Of a stretch of 64,000 nt of DNA, positions 1-9,482 are shown one piece after another (within the stretch, counting starts at the first letter, position 1; each line of letters starts with the position of its first letter). A model generated the notes under the pieces. The model had not been told where the DNA came from, did not search any database, and saw only the letters and a program-made list of their open reading frames with translations. The stretch covers positions 49,990-113,989 of the forward strand of contig JANLFP010000011.1 of assembly GCA_024655905.1 (NCBI GenBank), given 5' to 3'. The position numbers and the translations under genes are program-made. Source of the stretch: Tepidanaerobacteraceae bacterium. Lineage in GTDB: Bacteria; Bacillota; Thermosediminibacteria; Thermosediminibacterales; Tepidanaerobacteraceae.

Positions 1-1569
1 CCCAAATACAATATCCTTCTCAGGGACGATAAACAGTATCCCTATATAAAAATTACATTAAACGAAAAGTTTCCGCGCCTTTTGGTGGTGCGGAAAGTGA
101 AAAAAGACGGCGCAAGATATTTCGGCCCTTATGCCGATGCCGGGGCGATGAGAGAAGCCATAGACGTGATAAGAAAAATATTTCCGGTGAGAAGCTGCAA
201 AAAGGATTTGAGCGAAGTGCCGATAAAGGAAAGACCATGCCTGAATTTCCATATAAACCGCTGTCTTGCTCCCTGCCAGGGCAAAATAGATGTAAACGAT
301 TACAATGAAATAATTAAAAATATAATAATGTTTTTAGAAGGCAAGCAGCAGACGCTTATTGATATTCTCAGGCAGAAGATGGAAAAGGCAGCTGAAAGCC
401 TCGACTTTGAATGGGCGGCTGTATTGAGAAATCAGATACTGGCTCTGGAAAAAGTGCTGGAAAAACAAAAGATCGTGTCTTTTGACACGGCCGACAAAGA
501 TGTGATTGCCATGGCGAGAGGCGTTGGCATAGTATGTGTTCAGGTATTTTTCGTGAGGGAGGGCAAACTCGTAGAACGCGAGCCCTTTATGCTGAAAAAT
601 ACCGAAGGTGCCGAAAGAAAGGAAATACTCGCATCTTTTATAAAACAATTTTACGACAGCGCATCGTTTATACCGAAAGAAATCATTGTGGACGAAGAGG
701 TCGAAGATATCGCCACCATTAGGGAGTGGCTTACCCGGAAAAAAGGCTCTAAAGTATTCATCACCGTTCCAAGTCGCGGCGAGAAAAAGAAGCTGGCGCA
801 GATGGTGGAGGAAAATGCCCGGAGCTATCTAGAGCAGAGGGAAAGCGCGGAATGCCGGGAAAAGATGAAGAATCGGAAGGCTCTGGAGGAGCTTAAAGCA
901 TATTTGAATCTCGAAGAAATTCCCGGCCGCATAGAAGCTTTTGACATATCCAACACTCAGGGCGCCGAATCTGTGGCATCCATGGTTGTCTTTGAAGATG
1001 GCAGTCCCAAAAAACAGGATTATCGCAAGTTCAAGATCAAAACCGTGGAAGGTCCAAATGATTTTGAGAGCATGAAGGAAGCCGTAACCCGCAGGTTTAA
1101 GAGAGCGCTGGAAGGAGATGAAAAATTCAAAGAACTGCCGGATTTACTGCTCATAGATGGAGGGAAGGGCCAGCTCAAGTATGTCAGGGAAGCGCTCAGA
1201 GAGTTAAACCTTGAATATATTCCCACTATTGGCCTTGCCAAGGAATTCGAGCATATTTTTGTGGAGGATAGAGACGACCCCATCATTCTCCCCCGGGATT
1301 CTGAAGCGCTGTATTTGATGCAAAGGGTCCGGGATGAGGCTCACCGCTTTGCTGTTACATTTCACAGAAATCTGCGCGCAAAAAGGAACCTTCATTCTGC
1401 GCTGGATGATATCCCCGGCATAGGCAAAGTCCGGAGGCTGGCCCTGCTTCGCACCCTTGGAAGCGTTGAAGGCATAAAAAAGGCTTCGGTGGATGAACTG
1501 TCTAAAGTTCCGGGGATGAACCGGAAGGCAGCGGAAGAGGTTTATAATTATTTTCATAAGAAGATATGA
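1..1569 (+). CDS. uvrC: UvrABC system protein C (excinuclease subunit), 5' end outside window
   Basis: The frame is open from base 1, so the gene starts upstream and the N-terminal GIY-YIG nuclease domain is mostly missing; the visible part is 522 residues. UvrC makes both incisions around a DNA lesion in nucleotide excision repair, working with UvrA and UvrB. Visible parts in order: a Cys-containing linker (RPCLNFHINRCLAPCQG), a UVR domain that binds UvrB (about residues 115-150), the RNase H-like 3' nuclease domain (EAFDISNTQG; LLLIDGGKGQL), and a C-terminal helix-hairpin-helix pair (IPGIGKVRR; VPGMNRKAAE). The motifs and their order are typical of the family, so the call is firm. Confidence 0.97.
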   Translation, partial: PKYNILLRDDKQYPYIKITLNEKFPRLLVVRKVKKDGARYFGPYADAGAMREAIDVIRKIFPVRSCKKDLSEVPIKERPCLNFHINRCLAPCQGKIDVNDYNEIIKNIIMFLEGKQQTLIDILRQKMEKAAESLDFEWAAVLRNQILALEKVLEKQKIVSFDTADKDVIAMARGVGIVCVQVFFVREGKLVEREPFMLKNTEGAERKEILASFIKQFYDSASFIPKEIIVDEEVEDIATIREWLTRKKGSKVFITVPSRGEKKKLAQMVEENARSYLEQRESAECREKMKNRKALEELKAYLNLEEIPGRIEAFDISNTQGAESVASMVVFEDGSPKKQDYRKFKIKTVEGPNDFESMKEAVTRRFKRALEGDEKFKELPDLLLIDGGKGQLKYVREALRELNLEYIPTIGLAKEFEHIFVEDRDDPIILPRDSEALYLMQRVRDEAHRFAVTFHRNLRAKRNLHSALDDIPGIGKVRRLALLRTLGSVEGIKKASVDELSKVPGMNRKAAEEVYNYFHKKI

Positions 1570-1635
1570 TTGCCGGGCCATCTCCGGCAGCGGATTTCAT
1601 TTTTATATCAGCTAGGGAATATAGTGTCAAACCAT

Positions 1636-1883
1636 CTGACAAAGTGGACTCAGGAGGAGAAAAAAAATATCATAACAGTTGTCATATCCGTAATTATTGC
1701 CATAGGAGTAAATCTTGAATATTCTCCATATCAAACATTCCATTTAAAATTCCCATACTGGGGTCTCTTCTAAGGGGTCTTCTCTTTGCACGAGGCGCAG
1801 GAGTAATCGCCGATATGCTTGATATAATTTACTACACAAAAGTAAACAGGAAGTTAAAGACTCTCATAAAGACTCTCATATAG
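1636..1883 (+). pseudogene. decayed small membrane-protein gene
   Basis: Two frames each carry protein-like sequence. One (from about 1636) reads TKWTQEEKKNIITVVISVIIAIG, with a hydrophobic helix. Another, open from 1719 to the TAG at 1881, reads IPILGSLLRGLLFARGAGVIADMLDII. Joined by one frameshift near 1716 they would give a protein of about 75 residues. A good ribosome binding site (CAGGAGGAG, about 1648) is followed by no proper start codon. I do not recognise the family. The tail contains a 12-bp tandem repeat (AAAGACTCTCAT twice). The rest of 1570-2098 holds no gene I can support. Confidence 0.35.
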
Positions 1884-2048
1884 ATATGTTTTTAGTCCAG
1901 CGTAAAAGCCGGGCTTTATTTTATGCAAATGTTTGATGTCATCCTTCATAACAAAAAAATTTTATATATCGAGAAGGAATTTTGAATTTAATATCGAATT
2001 ATATAATTAAAAAAGATAACGATTACATAAATAAATTAAAAATCCGCA

Positions 2049-2059
2049 GAAATCGTTTC
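2049..2059. promoter_or_regulatory. possible LacI-family operator
   Basis: GAAATCGTTTC is an interrupted palindrome lying inside a wider GCAGA...TCTGC inverted repeat (2046-2071), about 40 bp upstream of the lacI-type gene at 2099. LacI-family operators commonly have arms of this kind around a central CG. There is only one copy and the spacer is odd, so this is a weak candidate. Confidence 0.3.
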
Positions 2060-2098
2060 AAACATATCTGCAATATAAAACAGGGAAGGGATATAAAA

Positions 2099-3133
2099 AT
2101 GCCGACCATAAAAGACGTGGCAGCAAAAGCAGGAGTTTCAACCGCAACGGTCTCCAGAGTTCTAAATGGGGAGAAAGTTAAGGAGGAAACAAAGGAAAAG
2201 GTTTTAAAAACAATTAAACTTCTCGGGTATAGGCCAAACCAGATAGCGCGTAGCCTGAAGACTCAAAAGACTCACACCGTCGGTTTCGTCGTTCCTGATT
2301 ACGGTCAATTCTTCATGCAAATAGCCAAGGTCGTTGAAGATGTTTTAAACGGCTATGGTTACAGCCTGGTGGTTTGCTACAGTGATGAAAATCCTGATAG
2401 AGAAAAAGCAAGAATAAGGATGCTGATGGAAAAGCAGGTAGACGGCATACTGGTAGTCCCAACCAGTGATGAGGATAATTATCTTATGGAGCTAAATAAG
2501 CGAGGTATACCAGTCATTCTTATCGACCGTATGGTTAAAGACATACAGAGTGATTGCGTGCTGGTGGACAATGTAAACGGCGCATACCAGGCGGTTGAAC
2601 ACCTCATTACAAAGGGATATCAGCGCATAGGCATCATCAACGGACGCCAGGAAGTCACCACCGGAGAGGAGAGATATCGCGGATACTTAAGGGTACTTGA
2701 AGATTATAATCTACAGATAGATAGAGATATTGTTCGTTTTGGCGACTTTTCTACGGAGAGCGGCTATACGCTGATGAAAGAATTGATGTCTTTGCCTAAC
2801 CCGCCTGATGCAATCTTTGTTGCAAATGCCTACATGACCATAGGCGCCATGCTCGCGATTGACGAGATGAAAATAAAAGTTCCTGATGATGTGGCGATAG
2901 TGAGCTTTGACGACACGGAACTCACGCGCCTTTCAAACCCGCCGCTTACAGCAGTGGTTCAGCCGGTGAGGGAGATGGGTGAAGCAGCGGCAAATCTTCT
3001 GTACAAAAGAATATGCGGGGATACATCCGATTATCCGAAAATGTACAGATTGAAGACAAAACTGCTTGTTCGCACTTCAACTGACCCCGGATGGAGGATG
3101 AATTTAACAAAAATGGAGGGAACACAGAAATGA
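2099..3133 (+). CDS. LacI-family transcriptional regulator of the fucose-type operon
   Basis: DNA-binding sugar-responsive regulator, 344 residues, usual length for the family. The N-terminus has the classic LacI helix-turn-helix and hinge (TIKDVAAKAGVSTATVSRVLNG), followed by a periplasmic-binding-protein-like effector domain (VGFVVPDYGQFFMQIA; IVSFDDTELTRL). The frame is open further upstream, but the start at 2099 is preferred because GGGAAGGG lies just before it and because the HTH begins there, as in homologues. The stop overlaps the next start (ATGA at 3130-3133), so this gene is translationally coupled to the mutarotase. Location suggests it controls the downstream isomerase and importer with a sugar such as L-fucose as inducer; the effector is inferred. 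Confidence 0.9.
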   Translation: MPTIKDVAAKAGVSTATVSRVLNGEKVKEETKEKVLKTIKLLGYRPNQIARSLKTQKTHTVGFVVPDYGQFFMQIAKVVEDVLNGYGYSLVVCYSDENPDREKARIRMLMEKQVDGILVVPTSDEDNYLMELNKRGIPVILIDRMVKDIQSDCVLVDNVNGAYQAVEHLITKGYQRIGIINGRQEVTTGEERYRGYLRVLEDYNLQIDRDIVRFGDFSTESGYTLMKELMSLPNPPDAIFVANAYMTIGAMLAIDEMKIKVPDDVAIVSFDDTELTRLSNPPLTAVVQPVREMGEAAANLLYKRICGDTSDYPKMYRLKTKLLVRTSTDPGWRMNLTKMEGTQK

Positions 3134-3558
3134 AGAAATATGGAGTGTTAAACAAGGAACTGGCCGGAGAGCTCGCGGGCCTCGGCCACATGGATGAATT
3201 CATAATTTGCGACGCGGGTTTTCCTGTACCAAAAGACGCGAAACGAATCGACCTTGCGCTGTCAAAAGGAATACCTACATTTATGGATACCCTAAGAGCC
3301 GTGCTGAGCGAAATTGTAGCAGAAAAGATAGTGATTGCCGAGGAAACTCAGAAAGTAAGTCCCGAACTCTATAATGCGTGGAGAGGCATATTCAAATACC
3401 AGAAGTTTGAACTTATCCCCCACAGCCAGTTTAAGGAGAGGGCCAGAAATGTAAAGTTTATTGTGAGGACGGGGGAATTTATCCCCTACGCCAACATGTT
3501 GATTGTGGCGGCCTCTCAAGCGGAAGAATTTAAAAAGAATTTCGATGTTGCATTTTAG
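3130..3558 (+). CDS. fucU: RbsD/FucU-family sugar mutarotase
   Basis: Small protein (142 residues) of the RbsD/FucU family, which interconverts pyranose or anomeric forms of ribose or fucose. It starts MKKYGVLNKELAGELAGLGHMDE, with the conserved GHMDEFIICDAGFPVP segment holding the family's catalytic His and Asp, and a late Tyr-containing segment (IPYANMLIV). ATG at 3130 overlaps the regulator stop codon. RbsD and FucU are hard to separate by sequence; the adjacent fucI favours FucU (L-fucose mutarotase), while the RbsABC-type importer would also fit RbsD. The symbol rests on the neighbour. Confidence 0.8.
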   Translation: MKKYGVLNKELAGELAGLGHMDEFIICDAGFPVPKDAKRIDLALSKGIPTFMDTLRAVLSEIVAEKIVIAEETQKVSPELYNAWRGIFKYQKFELIPHSQFKERARNVKFIVRTGEFIPYANMLIVAASQAEEFKKNFDVAF

Positions 3559-3615
3559 ATTGTATAGTTTATATAACATAAATATTGGAAATTGCAGAAA
3601 GAGGAGGAATTGCAA

Positions 3616-5412
3616 ATGAATAACACTAATTTCAGATTAATCGGCAGCCTACCAAAGATAGGAATACGGCCAATAATAGACGGCCGGCGCAAAGGTGTCA
3701 GGGAAGCACTGGAAGACCAGACTATGGGAATGGCAAGATCAGTCGCCCGATTGCTGTCTGAGAATCTCAGATACCCAAACGGTCAGCCGGTGGAATGCGT
3801 TATAGCGGATACAACTATCGGCGGGGTTGCGGAAGCGGCAAGGTGCGCTGAGAAATTCGCCCGGGAGGGCGTCGGAGTATCCATTTCTGTAACACCATGC
3901 TGGTGCTATGGGTCAGAGACCATAGACATGGATCCTCACATTCCCAAGGCAGTCTGGGGCTTTAACGGCACTGAAAGACCCGGCGCCGTATATCTGGCAG
4001 CGGCTCTGGCGGGCCACAGCCAGAAAGGTCTGCCGGCTTTTGGGATATATGGCCGTGATGTTCAGGATGCAACTGACAGAGCAATACCGGATGACGTTAA
4101 AGAAAAACTGCTGCGATTTGCCAGAGCGGGGCTTGCAGTAGCCTTGATGAGAGGAAAGTCGTACCTCTCCATGGGAAGTGTTTCCATGGGGATAGCGGGT
4201 TCCATTGTCAATTCTGATTTCTTTGAAAGTTATCTGGGTATGAGAAATGAATATGTGGACATGTCCGAATTTATCCGCAGAATCGATGAAGAAATTTACG
4301 ATAAAGATGAATTTGAAAGAGCGCTCAAATGGGTGAAAGAACACTGTAAAGAAGGCAAAGACAACAATTCTCCCGCCATACAGTCTTCCAGAGAAAGAAA
4401 AGATTGGGAATGGGAATTTGTCGTAAAGATGACAATGATCGCACGGGATCTCATGGTCGGAAATGAAAGGCTGGCCGAACTGGGTTTCGTGGAGGAGGCG
4501 CAGGGCCACAACGCCATAGCAGCCGGTTTCCAGGGACAGAGACAATGGACAGACCACTTCCCCAATGGAGATTTCATGGAGGCCATACTCAATTCATCCT
4601 TTGACTGGAACGGCATAAGGGCTCCCTACATAATGGCCACCGAAAACGACAGCCTTAATGGCGTAGCCATGCTGTTCGGCTATCTTTTGACGAATACCGC
4701 TCAAATCTTTGCTGATGTCAGGACTTACTGGAGTCCTGATGCAGTAAAACGCGTTACCGGCAAAGAACTTACCGGTATGGCGGAAAACGGCATCATACAT
4801 CTGATAAATTCTGGAGCGGCTGCGCTCGATGGAACCGGGCAGCAAACAAAAAACGGCGAGCCTGCTATGAAACCTTTCTGGGAAATAACCGAAGAAGAAG
4901 TTAAGAAATGTCTTGACGCCACCAGCTGGAGGCCGGCCAACAGAGAATATTTCCGCGGCGGAGGCTTTTCTTCCAATTTCCTCACAAAAGGTAAAATGCC
5001 GGTCACAATGATGAGAGTAAATATAATCAAAGGCCTTGGCCCTGTGTTGCAGATAGCCGAAGGTTACACAGTGGATTTGCCTGAAGATGTTCACAATGTC
5101 CTGGATAAACGTACAGACCCCACATGGCCCACCACGTGGTTTGCACCGAGATTGACAGGCAGAGGGGCATTCAGGGATGTTTATTCTGTGATGAACAACT
5201 GGGGAGCCAACCATGGAGCCGTAAGCTATGGCCATATAGGTGCGGACTTAATAACGCTGGCGTCAATACTTCGCGTCCCGGTATGCATGCACAATGTTCC
5301 GGAAGAAAAGATATTCAGACCCAGTGCATGGAATGCTTTTGGAACACAGGATCTGGAGGGCGCCGACTACAGAGCCTGCAAGAATTTTGGACCACTTTAT
5401 GGAAGGTTCTAG
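3616..5412 (+). CDS. fucI: L-fucose isomerase
   Basis: Converts L-fucose to L-fuculose (also D-arabinose to D-ribulose) in the cytoplasm, using Mn2+. At 598 residues it matches the family length of about 590. Recognisable blocks: [16 protein letters not shown] at the N-terminus, the central [18 protein letters not shown] and SSFDWNGIR segments carrying the metal-binding Glu and Asp, [18 protein letters not shown], and near the end [10 protein letters not shown] with the metal-binding His. ATG 3616 is chosen because GAGGAGG at 3601-3607 is correctly spaced. It is the third gene of the regulator-mutarotase-isomerase-importer operon. The fuculokinase and aldolase needed next are not adjacent. 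Confidence 0.93.
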   Translation: MNNTNFRLIGSLPKIGIRPIIDGRRKGVREALEDQTMGMARSVARLLSENLRYPNGQPVECVIADTTIGGVAEAARCAEKFAREGVGVSISVTPCWCYGSETIDMDPHIPKAVWGFNGTERPGAVYLAAALAGHSQKGLPAFGIYGRDVQDATDRAIPDDVKEKLLRFARAGLAVALMRGKSYLSMGSVSMGIAGSIVNSDFFESYLGMRNEYVDMSEFIRRIDEEIYDKDEFERALKWVKEHCKEGKDNNSPAIQSSRERKDWEWEFVVKMTMIARDLMVGNERLAELGFVEEAQGHNAIAAGFQGQRQWTDHFPNGDFMEAILNSSFDWNGIRAPYIMATENDSLNGVAMLFGYLLTNTAQIFADVRTYWSPDAVKRVTGKELTGMAENGIIHLINSGAAALDGTGQQTKNGEPAMKPFWEITEEEVKKCLDATSWRPANREYFRGGGFSSNFLTKGKMPVTMMRVNIIKGLGPVLQIAEGYTVDLPEDVHNVLDKRTDPTWPTTWFAPRLTGRGAFRDVYSVMNNWGANHGAVSYGHIGADLITLASILRVPVCMHNVPEEKIFRPSAWNAFGTQDLEGADYRACKNFGPLYGRF

Positions 5413-5525
5413 AATTCTTGTTATGTATCATGTGACAGTAACTGAAGATACTTATTTAAACATAGTTGATGAAATACTCGGGGCAAACCTCCGAATCGCT
5501 TGAATATATAATTGAGGTGGTAGGA

Positions 5526-7067
5526 ATGGGTGACATTCTTGTAAAAATGGAAGGTATCGAGAAATCATTCCCGGGTGTCCATGCGTTAAATCAGGCAAGA
5601 TTTGAACTGCGTGCTGGTGAAGTCCATGCTCTGGTAGGGGAAAATGGCGCAGGCAAATCAACGCTGATGAAAGTGCTTGCGGGAATATATTCTAAAGATT
5701 CAGGCCATATCTTTTATAAAGACAAGGAAGTTGAAATCACAAGTCCAAGAGCCGCCCGGGACATGGGGATAAGCATAATTCACCAGGAACTAAATTTGAT
5801 GCCCCACCTTACTGTTGCCCAAAACATTTTCATCGGGCGAGAACCCCGAAAGGGCTTAAATTTTATACTGAATGAAAACCAAATAAATGAGAAAACAAAA
5901 GAACTGCTAGATATGATTCATTTAGATTTGGATCCGCAAACAAAAGTGGCAAATCTAACTGTAGCCAAACATCAGATGGTTGAGATAGCAAAGGTACTTT
6001 CCTTCAGTTCTGAGGTGCTTATAATGGATGAGCCTACCTCAGCGCTTGCTGAATCAGAAATAGAAGAACTATTCCGCATTATACGGCAACTCCGTGACAA
6101 AGGCGTGGGAATAGTTTATATTTCCCACCGCCTGGAAGAGTTAAAGCAGATTGCCGATAGAATAACCGTTATGCGTGATGGCTGCTATATCGATACAGCA
6201 GATATAAATAGCGTAACAAAAGATCAGATTATAAGCATGATGGTTGGCCGAGAGATTTATGAAACTGCGCGCCACGAAGCCGCGAACAAAAGCAATGAAA
6301 TCATTCTGGAGGTTAAAAATCTAAATCGCGGCAGGGCGATTAAAAATGTAAGTTTTTATCTGAGAAAAGGGGAGATACTTGGCTTTGCGGGTTTGATGGG
6401 GGCCGGGCGTACAGAGGTTGCGCGGGCTATTTTTGGAGCCGATCCAGTTGATTCTGGCGAAATATTTATTAAAGGCAAAAAAGTAACTATAAAAAGTCCC
6501 AAAGATGCTGTTAAATATGGTATCGGATATCTATCTGAGGATCGCAAAAGGTATGGACTTATACTCGGAATGGATGTAGAAACTAACATTGTACTTGCAG
6601 CTTACGAGAAATTTCAGGGTGTTTTGGGATATATAAAACAAAACAAAACACGGAAAAAAGCAAAATCATGCATAGATGAGCTTAAAATAAGAACACCGAG
6701 CCTGCAGCAAAAAGTCAAATATCTTTCTGGAGGAAATCAACAGAAGATTGTCATAGGTAAATGGCTGACTAGAAATTGCGATATATTGATTTTTGACGAA
6801 CCGACACGAGGTATAGACGTAGGTGCAAAGAGCGAGATATATAAGCTGCTCAATGACCTAGCACAAAGCGGCAAGTCAATAATTATGATTTCTTCTGAAC
6901 TTCCGGAAATTCTCCGCATGAGCCACAGAGTCATAATAATGTGTGAAGGTCGCATTACAGGCGAGCTTGATGCAAAAGATGCAACTCAGGAACGCATTAT
7001 GCAATATGCAACAAAACGCGAGAATGCAATAAACACTGAGATTGGGGGTCTGGAATATGCAAAATAA
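5526..7067 (+). CDS. sugar ABC importer ATPase, RbsA/MglA type (fucose-type operon)
   Basis: Duplicated ATPase of a CUT2-family sugar importer, 513 residues. The first domain has Walker [10 protein letters not shown] and Walker [11 protein letters not shown]; the second has a degenerate nucleotide site (GLMGAGRTE) as usual for RbsA, with signature LSGGNQQK and [15 protein letters not shown] 5526 follows GAGGTGG at a good distance; an upstream in-frame start has no such site. The stop overlaps the permease start at 7057. The substrate is inferred from context to be L-fucose or a related pentose or deoxyhexose. Confidence 0.92.
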   Translation: MGDILVKMEGIEKSFPGVHALNQARFELRAGEVHALVGENGAGKSTLMKVLAGIYSKDSGHIFYKDKEVEITSPRAARDMGISIIHQELNLMPHLTVAQNIFIGREPRKGLNFILNENQINEKTKELLDMIHLDLDPQTKVANLTVAKHQMVEIAKVLSFSSEVLIMDEPTSALAESEIEELFRIIRQLRDKGVGIVYISHRLEELKQIADRITVMRDGCYIDTADINSVTKDQIISMMVGREIYETARHEAANKSNEIILEVKNLNRGRAIKNVSFYLRKGEILGFAGLMGAGRTEVARAIFGADPVDSGEIFIKGKKVTIKSPKDAVKYGIGYLSEDRKRYGLILGMDVETNIVLAAYEKFQGVLGYIKQNKTRKKAKSCIDELKIRTPSLQQKVKYLSGGNQQKIVIGKWLTRNCDILIFDEPTRGIDVGAKSEIYKLLNDLAQSGKSIIMISSELPEILRMSHRVIIMCEGRITGELDAKDATQERIMQYATKRENAINTEIGGLEYAK

Positions 7068-8037
7068 AGTCACATGTAGCAGTGTTATTCAAAAAAAGAC
7101 ATTATTGCAATCGGATACGACGCAAAAATTGTTGGCGTTTGGCAGCCTGATAATTATGTTCATCGTGTTCTCACTGGCATCACCCAATTTTGCAAAATTT
7201 GATAATATAGTTGGTATTTTACTAGCTACCGCTGTAAACGGTGTGCTGGCTGTGGGCGTTACTCTCGTTATTATAACATCGGGTATAGACCTTTCTATAG
7301 GAACCGGCATGACTTTTGCCTCCGTTATGACAGGAGTTTTCATAACTTACTGTAAGTTACCCATAATTATCGGCGTTTTGGGCGGAATTGCAGCAGGTGC
7401 TTTATGCGGCTTTATAAATGGTACAATCATATCAAGAATGAAAATTCCACCTTTTATAGCAACACTTGGAATGATGATGGCGACCAAAGGCATGTCTCTT
7501 GTAATTTCCGGCGCAAAGCCAATATATTTCACAGATGCACCTGCTTTCAATAAAATAGCCATGGGTTCTATTGCTAGTATTCCCAATGCAGTGTTAATAT
7601 TTTTCGGCGTTGCTATAGTTGTAAATTTTATACTTACTAGGACAGTGCTGGGAAGATATACTTTTGCAATGGGAAGCAATGAGGAAGCTGCCCGACTCTC
7701 CGGCATCAATGTTGCCGGATGGAAAATTGCCGTTTATACAATGTGTGGCATACTTTTTGGCTTGGCAGGGGTTTTGATGGCATCCCGCCTTAATTCTGCC
7801 CAGCCCGCACTGGGCCAGGGTTATGAAATGGATGCCATTGCTGCAGCGGTTATAGGCGGCACTTCTCTGAGCGGAGGAGAAGGAACCATCCTGGGGACCG
7901 TAATAGGTGCATTTATTATGAGTGTCCTGACAAATGGTCTGCGCATTCTTTCGGTTCCTCAAGAGTGGCAGATGGTAGTTACAGGTTCCATAGTTGTTTT
8001 GGCTGTGTACATGGATATATTGCGCCGCAAGAAATAA
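7057..8037 (+). CDS. sugar ABC importer permease, RbsC type (fucose-type operon)
   Basis: Integral membrane permease of a ribose-type importer, 326 residues with about eight to ten hydrophobic segments. Family hallmarks are [31 protein letters not shown] and the conserved [18 protein letters not shown] loop. ATG 7057 overlaps the ATPase stop codon, giving coupling; a TTG at 7042 is an alternative. It pairs with the ATPase before it and the lipoprotein after it. Confidence 0.92.
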   Translation: MQNKVTCSSVIQKKTLLQSDTTQKLLAFGSLIIMFIVFSLASPNFAKFDNIVGILLATAVNGVLAVGVTLVIITSGIDLSIGTGMTFASVMTGVFITYCKLPIIIGVLGGIAAGALCGFINGTIISRMKIPPFIATLGMMMATKGMSLVISGAKPIYFTDAPAFNKIAMGSIASIPNAVLIFFGVAIVVNFILTRTVLGRYTFAMGSNEEAARLSGINVAGWKIAVYTMCGILFGLAGVLMASRLNSAQPALGQGYEMDAIAAAVIGGTSLSGGEGTILGTVIGAFIMSVLTNGLRILSVPQEWQMVVTGSIVVLAVYMDILRRKK

Positions 8038-8131
8038 TGGCAAGGGGGGATCGATATGTAGGGCAAAAATAGTTTAATAGTTAATAATAATACAAGAGTG
8101 GAAGAACAAAGAACGGGAGGTAAAGGTTTAC

Positions 8132-9154
8132 ATGAAAAAGTTTCAAAGGATTTTTGCTGTAGTAGTATGTTTGCTGCTCGTATTAGCGTTATTAGCGGGT
8201 TGCGGTCAAAAGGCAGAAAACAAACAAGAAGAAACATCGCAGACGCAAGCACAACAATCGGAAACAAAATCTACTGAACCTCAGAAAATGTATATCCCTG
8301 TAATTTCAAAAGGATTTCAACACCAGTTCTGGCAGGCTGTTAAACTAGGCGCCGAGAAAGCTGCAAAGGATTACAACGTGGAAATCACTTTTGAAGGTCC
8401 GGAAAGTGAATCGATGGTTGATAAGCAAATCGAAATGCTTCAGGCTGCCCTAAATAAAAATCCAAGCGCTATTTGCCTTGCTGCCCTAGACAGCAAAGCC
8501 GTGATACCTTACCTCGAGAAGGCAAAAGAATCAAACATTCCCGTTATCGGATTTGACTCCGGTGTGGATAGCGACATCCCGGTAGCCACCGCTGCCACAA
8601 ACAATGTTGCCGCCGCAGCGGCTGCCGCTGACAAAATGGCCGAACTAGTTGGTGGTAAAGGAGAAATTGCCGTTATCGTACACGATCAGACAAGCCGTAC
8701 TGGAATTGATCGCCGTGATGGTTTTGTAAAACGCATTCAGGAAAAATATAAAGGCATAAAGATTGTAGATATACAGTACGGCGGCGGCGATCAGCTTAGA
8801 TCGACGGATTTAGCAAAGGCTATAATTCAGGCACATCCGAATCTTAAAGGTTTCTTTGGTGCCAATGAAGGTTCTGCCATCGGAGTATTAAACGCTGTAA
8901 AAGAATTGAAAAAAGAAGGAAAGATTGTTGTCATCGGGTATGATGCGGGCAAACAGCAACTTGACGCAATACGGAGCGGAGTAGAAGCAGGCGCCATAAC
9001 ACAAGATCCGATCGGTATAGGTTACAAGGCAGTAGAGGCAGCCGTCAAGGCTGTGAAAGGTGAAAAACTGGAGAAGAACATCGATACTGGATTCCATTGG
9101 TATGATAAAACCAATATAGACTCTGAAGAAATCAAGCCTCTGCTGTATGAATAA
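8132..9154 (+). CDS. sugar ABC importer substrate-binding lipoprotein, RbsB type
   Basis: Extracellular sugar-binding lipoprotein, 340 residues. The signal peptide ends in a lipobox (LLAGC, Cys about residue 26), followed by a Gln/Glu/Thr-rich linker, as expected for a membrane-anchored Gram-positive binding protein. The mature part is a type I periplasmic-binding fold (YIPVISKGFQHQFWQAVKLGAEKAA; IPVIGFDSGVDS; VIGYDAGKQQLDAIRSG). GGGAGGTAAAGG precedes the start. It is the last gene of the operon, with a terminator 31 bp downstream. Confidence 0.93.
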   Translation: MKKFQRIFAVVVCLLLVLALLAGCGQKAENKQEETSQTQAQQSETKSTEPQKMYIPVISKGFQHQFWQAVKLGAEKAAKDYNVEITFEGPESESMVDKQIEMLQAALNKNPSAICLAALDSKAVIPYLEKAKESNIPVIGFDSGVDSDIPVATAATNNVAAAAAAADKMAELVGGKGEIAVIVHDQTSRTGIDRRDGFVKRIQEKYKGIKIVDIQYGGGDQLRSTDLAKAIIQAHPNLKGFFGANEGSAIGVLNAVKELKKEGKIVVIGYDAGKQQLDAIRSGVEAGAITQDPIGIGYKAVEAAVKAVKGEKLEKNIDTGFHWYDKTNIDSEEIKPLLYE

Positions 9155-9185
9155 TTTAATTATGAAGGCTTGAAAAGCTAGAAAG

Positions 9186-9214
9186 CCGGGTCATTCCATT
9201 GGCCCGGTTTTTTT
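9186..9214 (+). terminator. rho-independent terminator of the fucose-type operon
   Basis: CCGGGTC (9186-9192) pairs with GGCCCGG (9201-9207), seven pairs with one G-U, followed by seven T. It lies just after the binding-protein gene. Confidence 0.9.
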
Positions 9215-9228
9215 ACGGCTTCATGATT

Positions 9229-9366
9229 TTAAATGCCTTTCATTGGAAATTGCTTTATCAGCTTCTTATTCCAATCTTTTTGAATAATTGTTTTACCAGT
9301 CAGGGTTCCCTCTTCCAGCTTTTCCAACAACATTTTATAGATAGTGGCATAGAATGTGGTATAATA
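9229..9366 (-). pseudogene. possible 3' fragment of an unidentified gene
   Basis: In the otherwise gene-free 9215-9482, the minus strand reads a protein-like tail (YKMLLEKLEEGTLTGKTI, then KDWNKKLIKQFPMKGI) ending at a TAA at 9231-9229, with no start codon or ribosome site upstream. It may be a remnant left by rearrangement. I do not recognise it, and it could be chance. Confidence 0.2.
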
Positions 9367-9433
9367 CGTTGTAATATTAAAGATAAAACTTAAATTTATT
9401 AAAAATCACTACACAGCAAAATCTTCCATCATT

Positions 9434-9451
9434 ATGGCATGACTATTGCAT
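9434..9451 (+). promoter_or_regulatory. sigma-54 (-24/-12) promoter of the LevR-like activator
   Basis: TGGCATGACTATTGCA: GG at 9436-9437 and GC at 9448-9449 with exactly 10 bases between, an almost perfect match to TGGCAC-N5-TTGCA. It lies about 33 bp upstream of the activator gene, so the activator is probably transcribed by sigma-54 polymerase and may regulate itself. Confidence 0.85.
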
Positions 9452-9482
9452 AAAATGTGAAAATGAAGAGAGGTGATTTCCC

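Noticed and set aside
1901..1920. Short GC stem (AAAGC CGG GCTTT) before the first lacI gene
   Set aside because: Five-bp stem with a broken T-run; too weak to call a terminator.
3913..4557. Long minus-strand ORFs inside fucI, brxC and pglX (for example 3913-4557, 54648-55394, 56761-57618)
   Set aside because: Antisense shadows of strongly supported genes; their composition follows the real frame.
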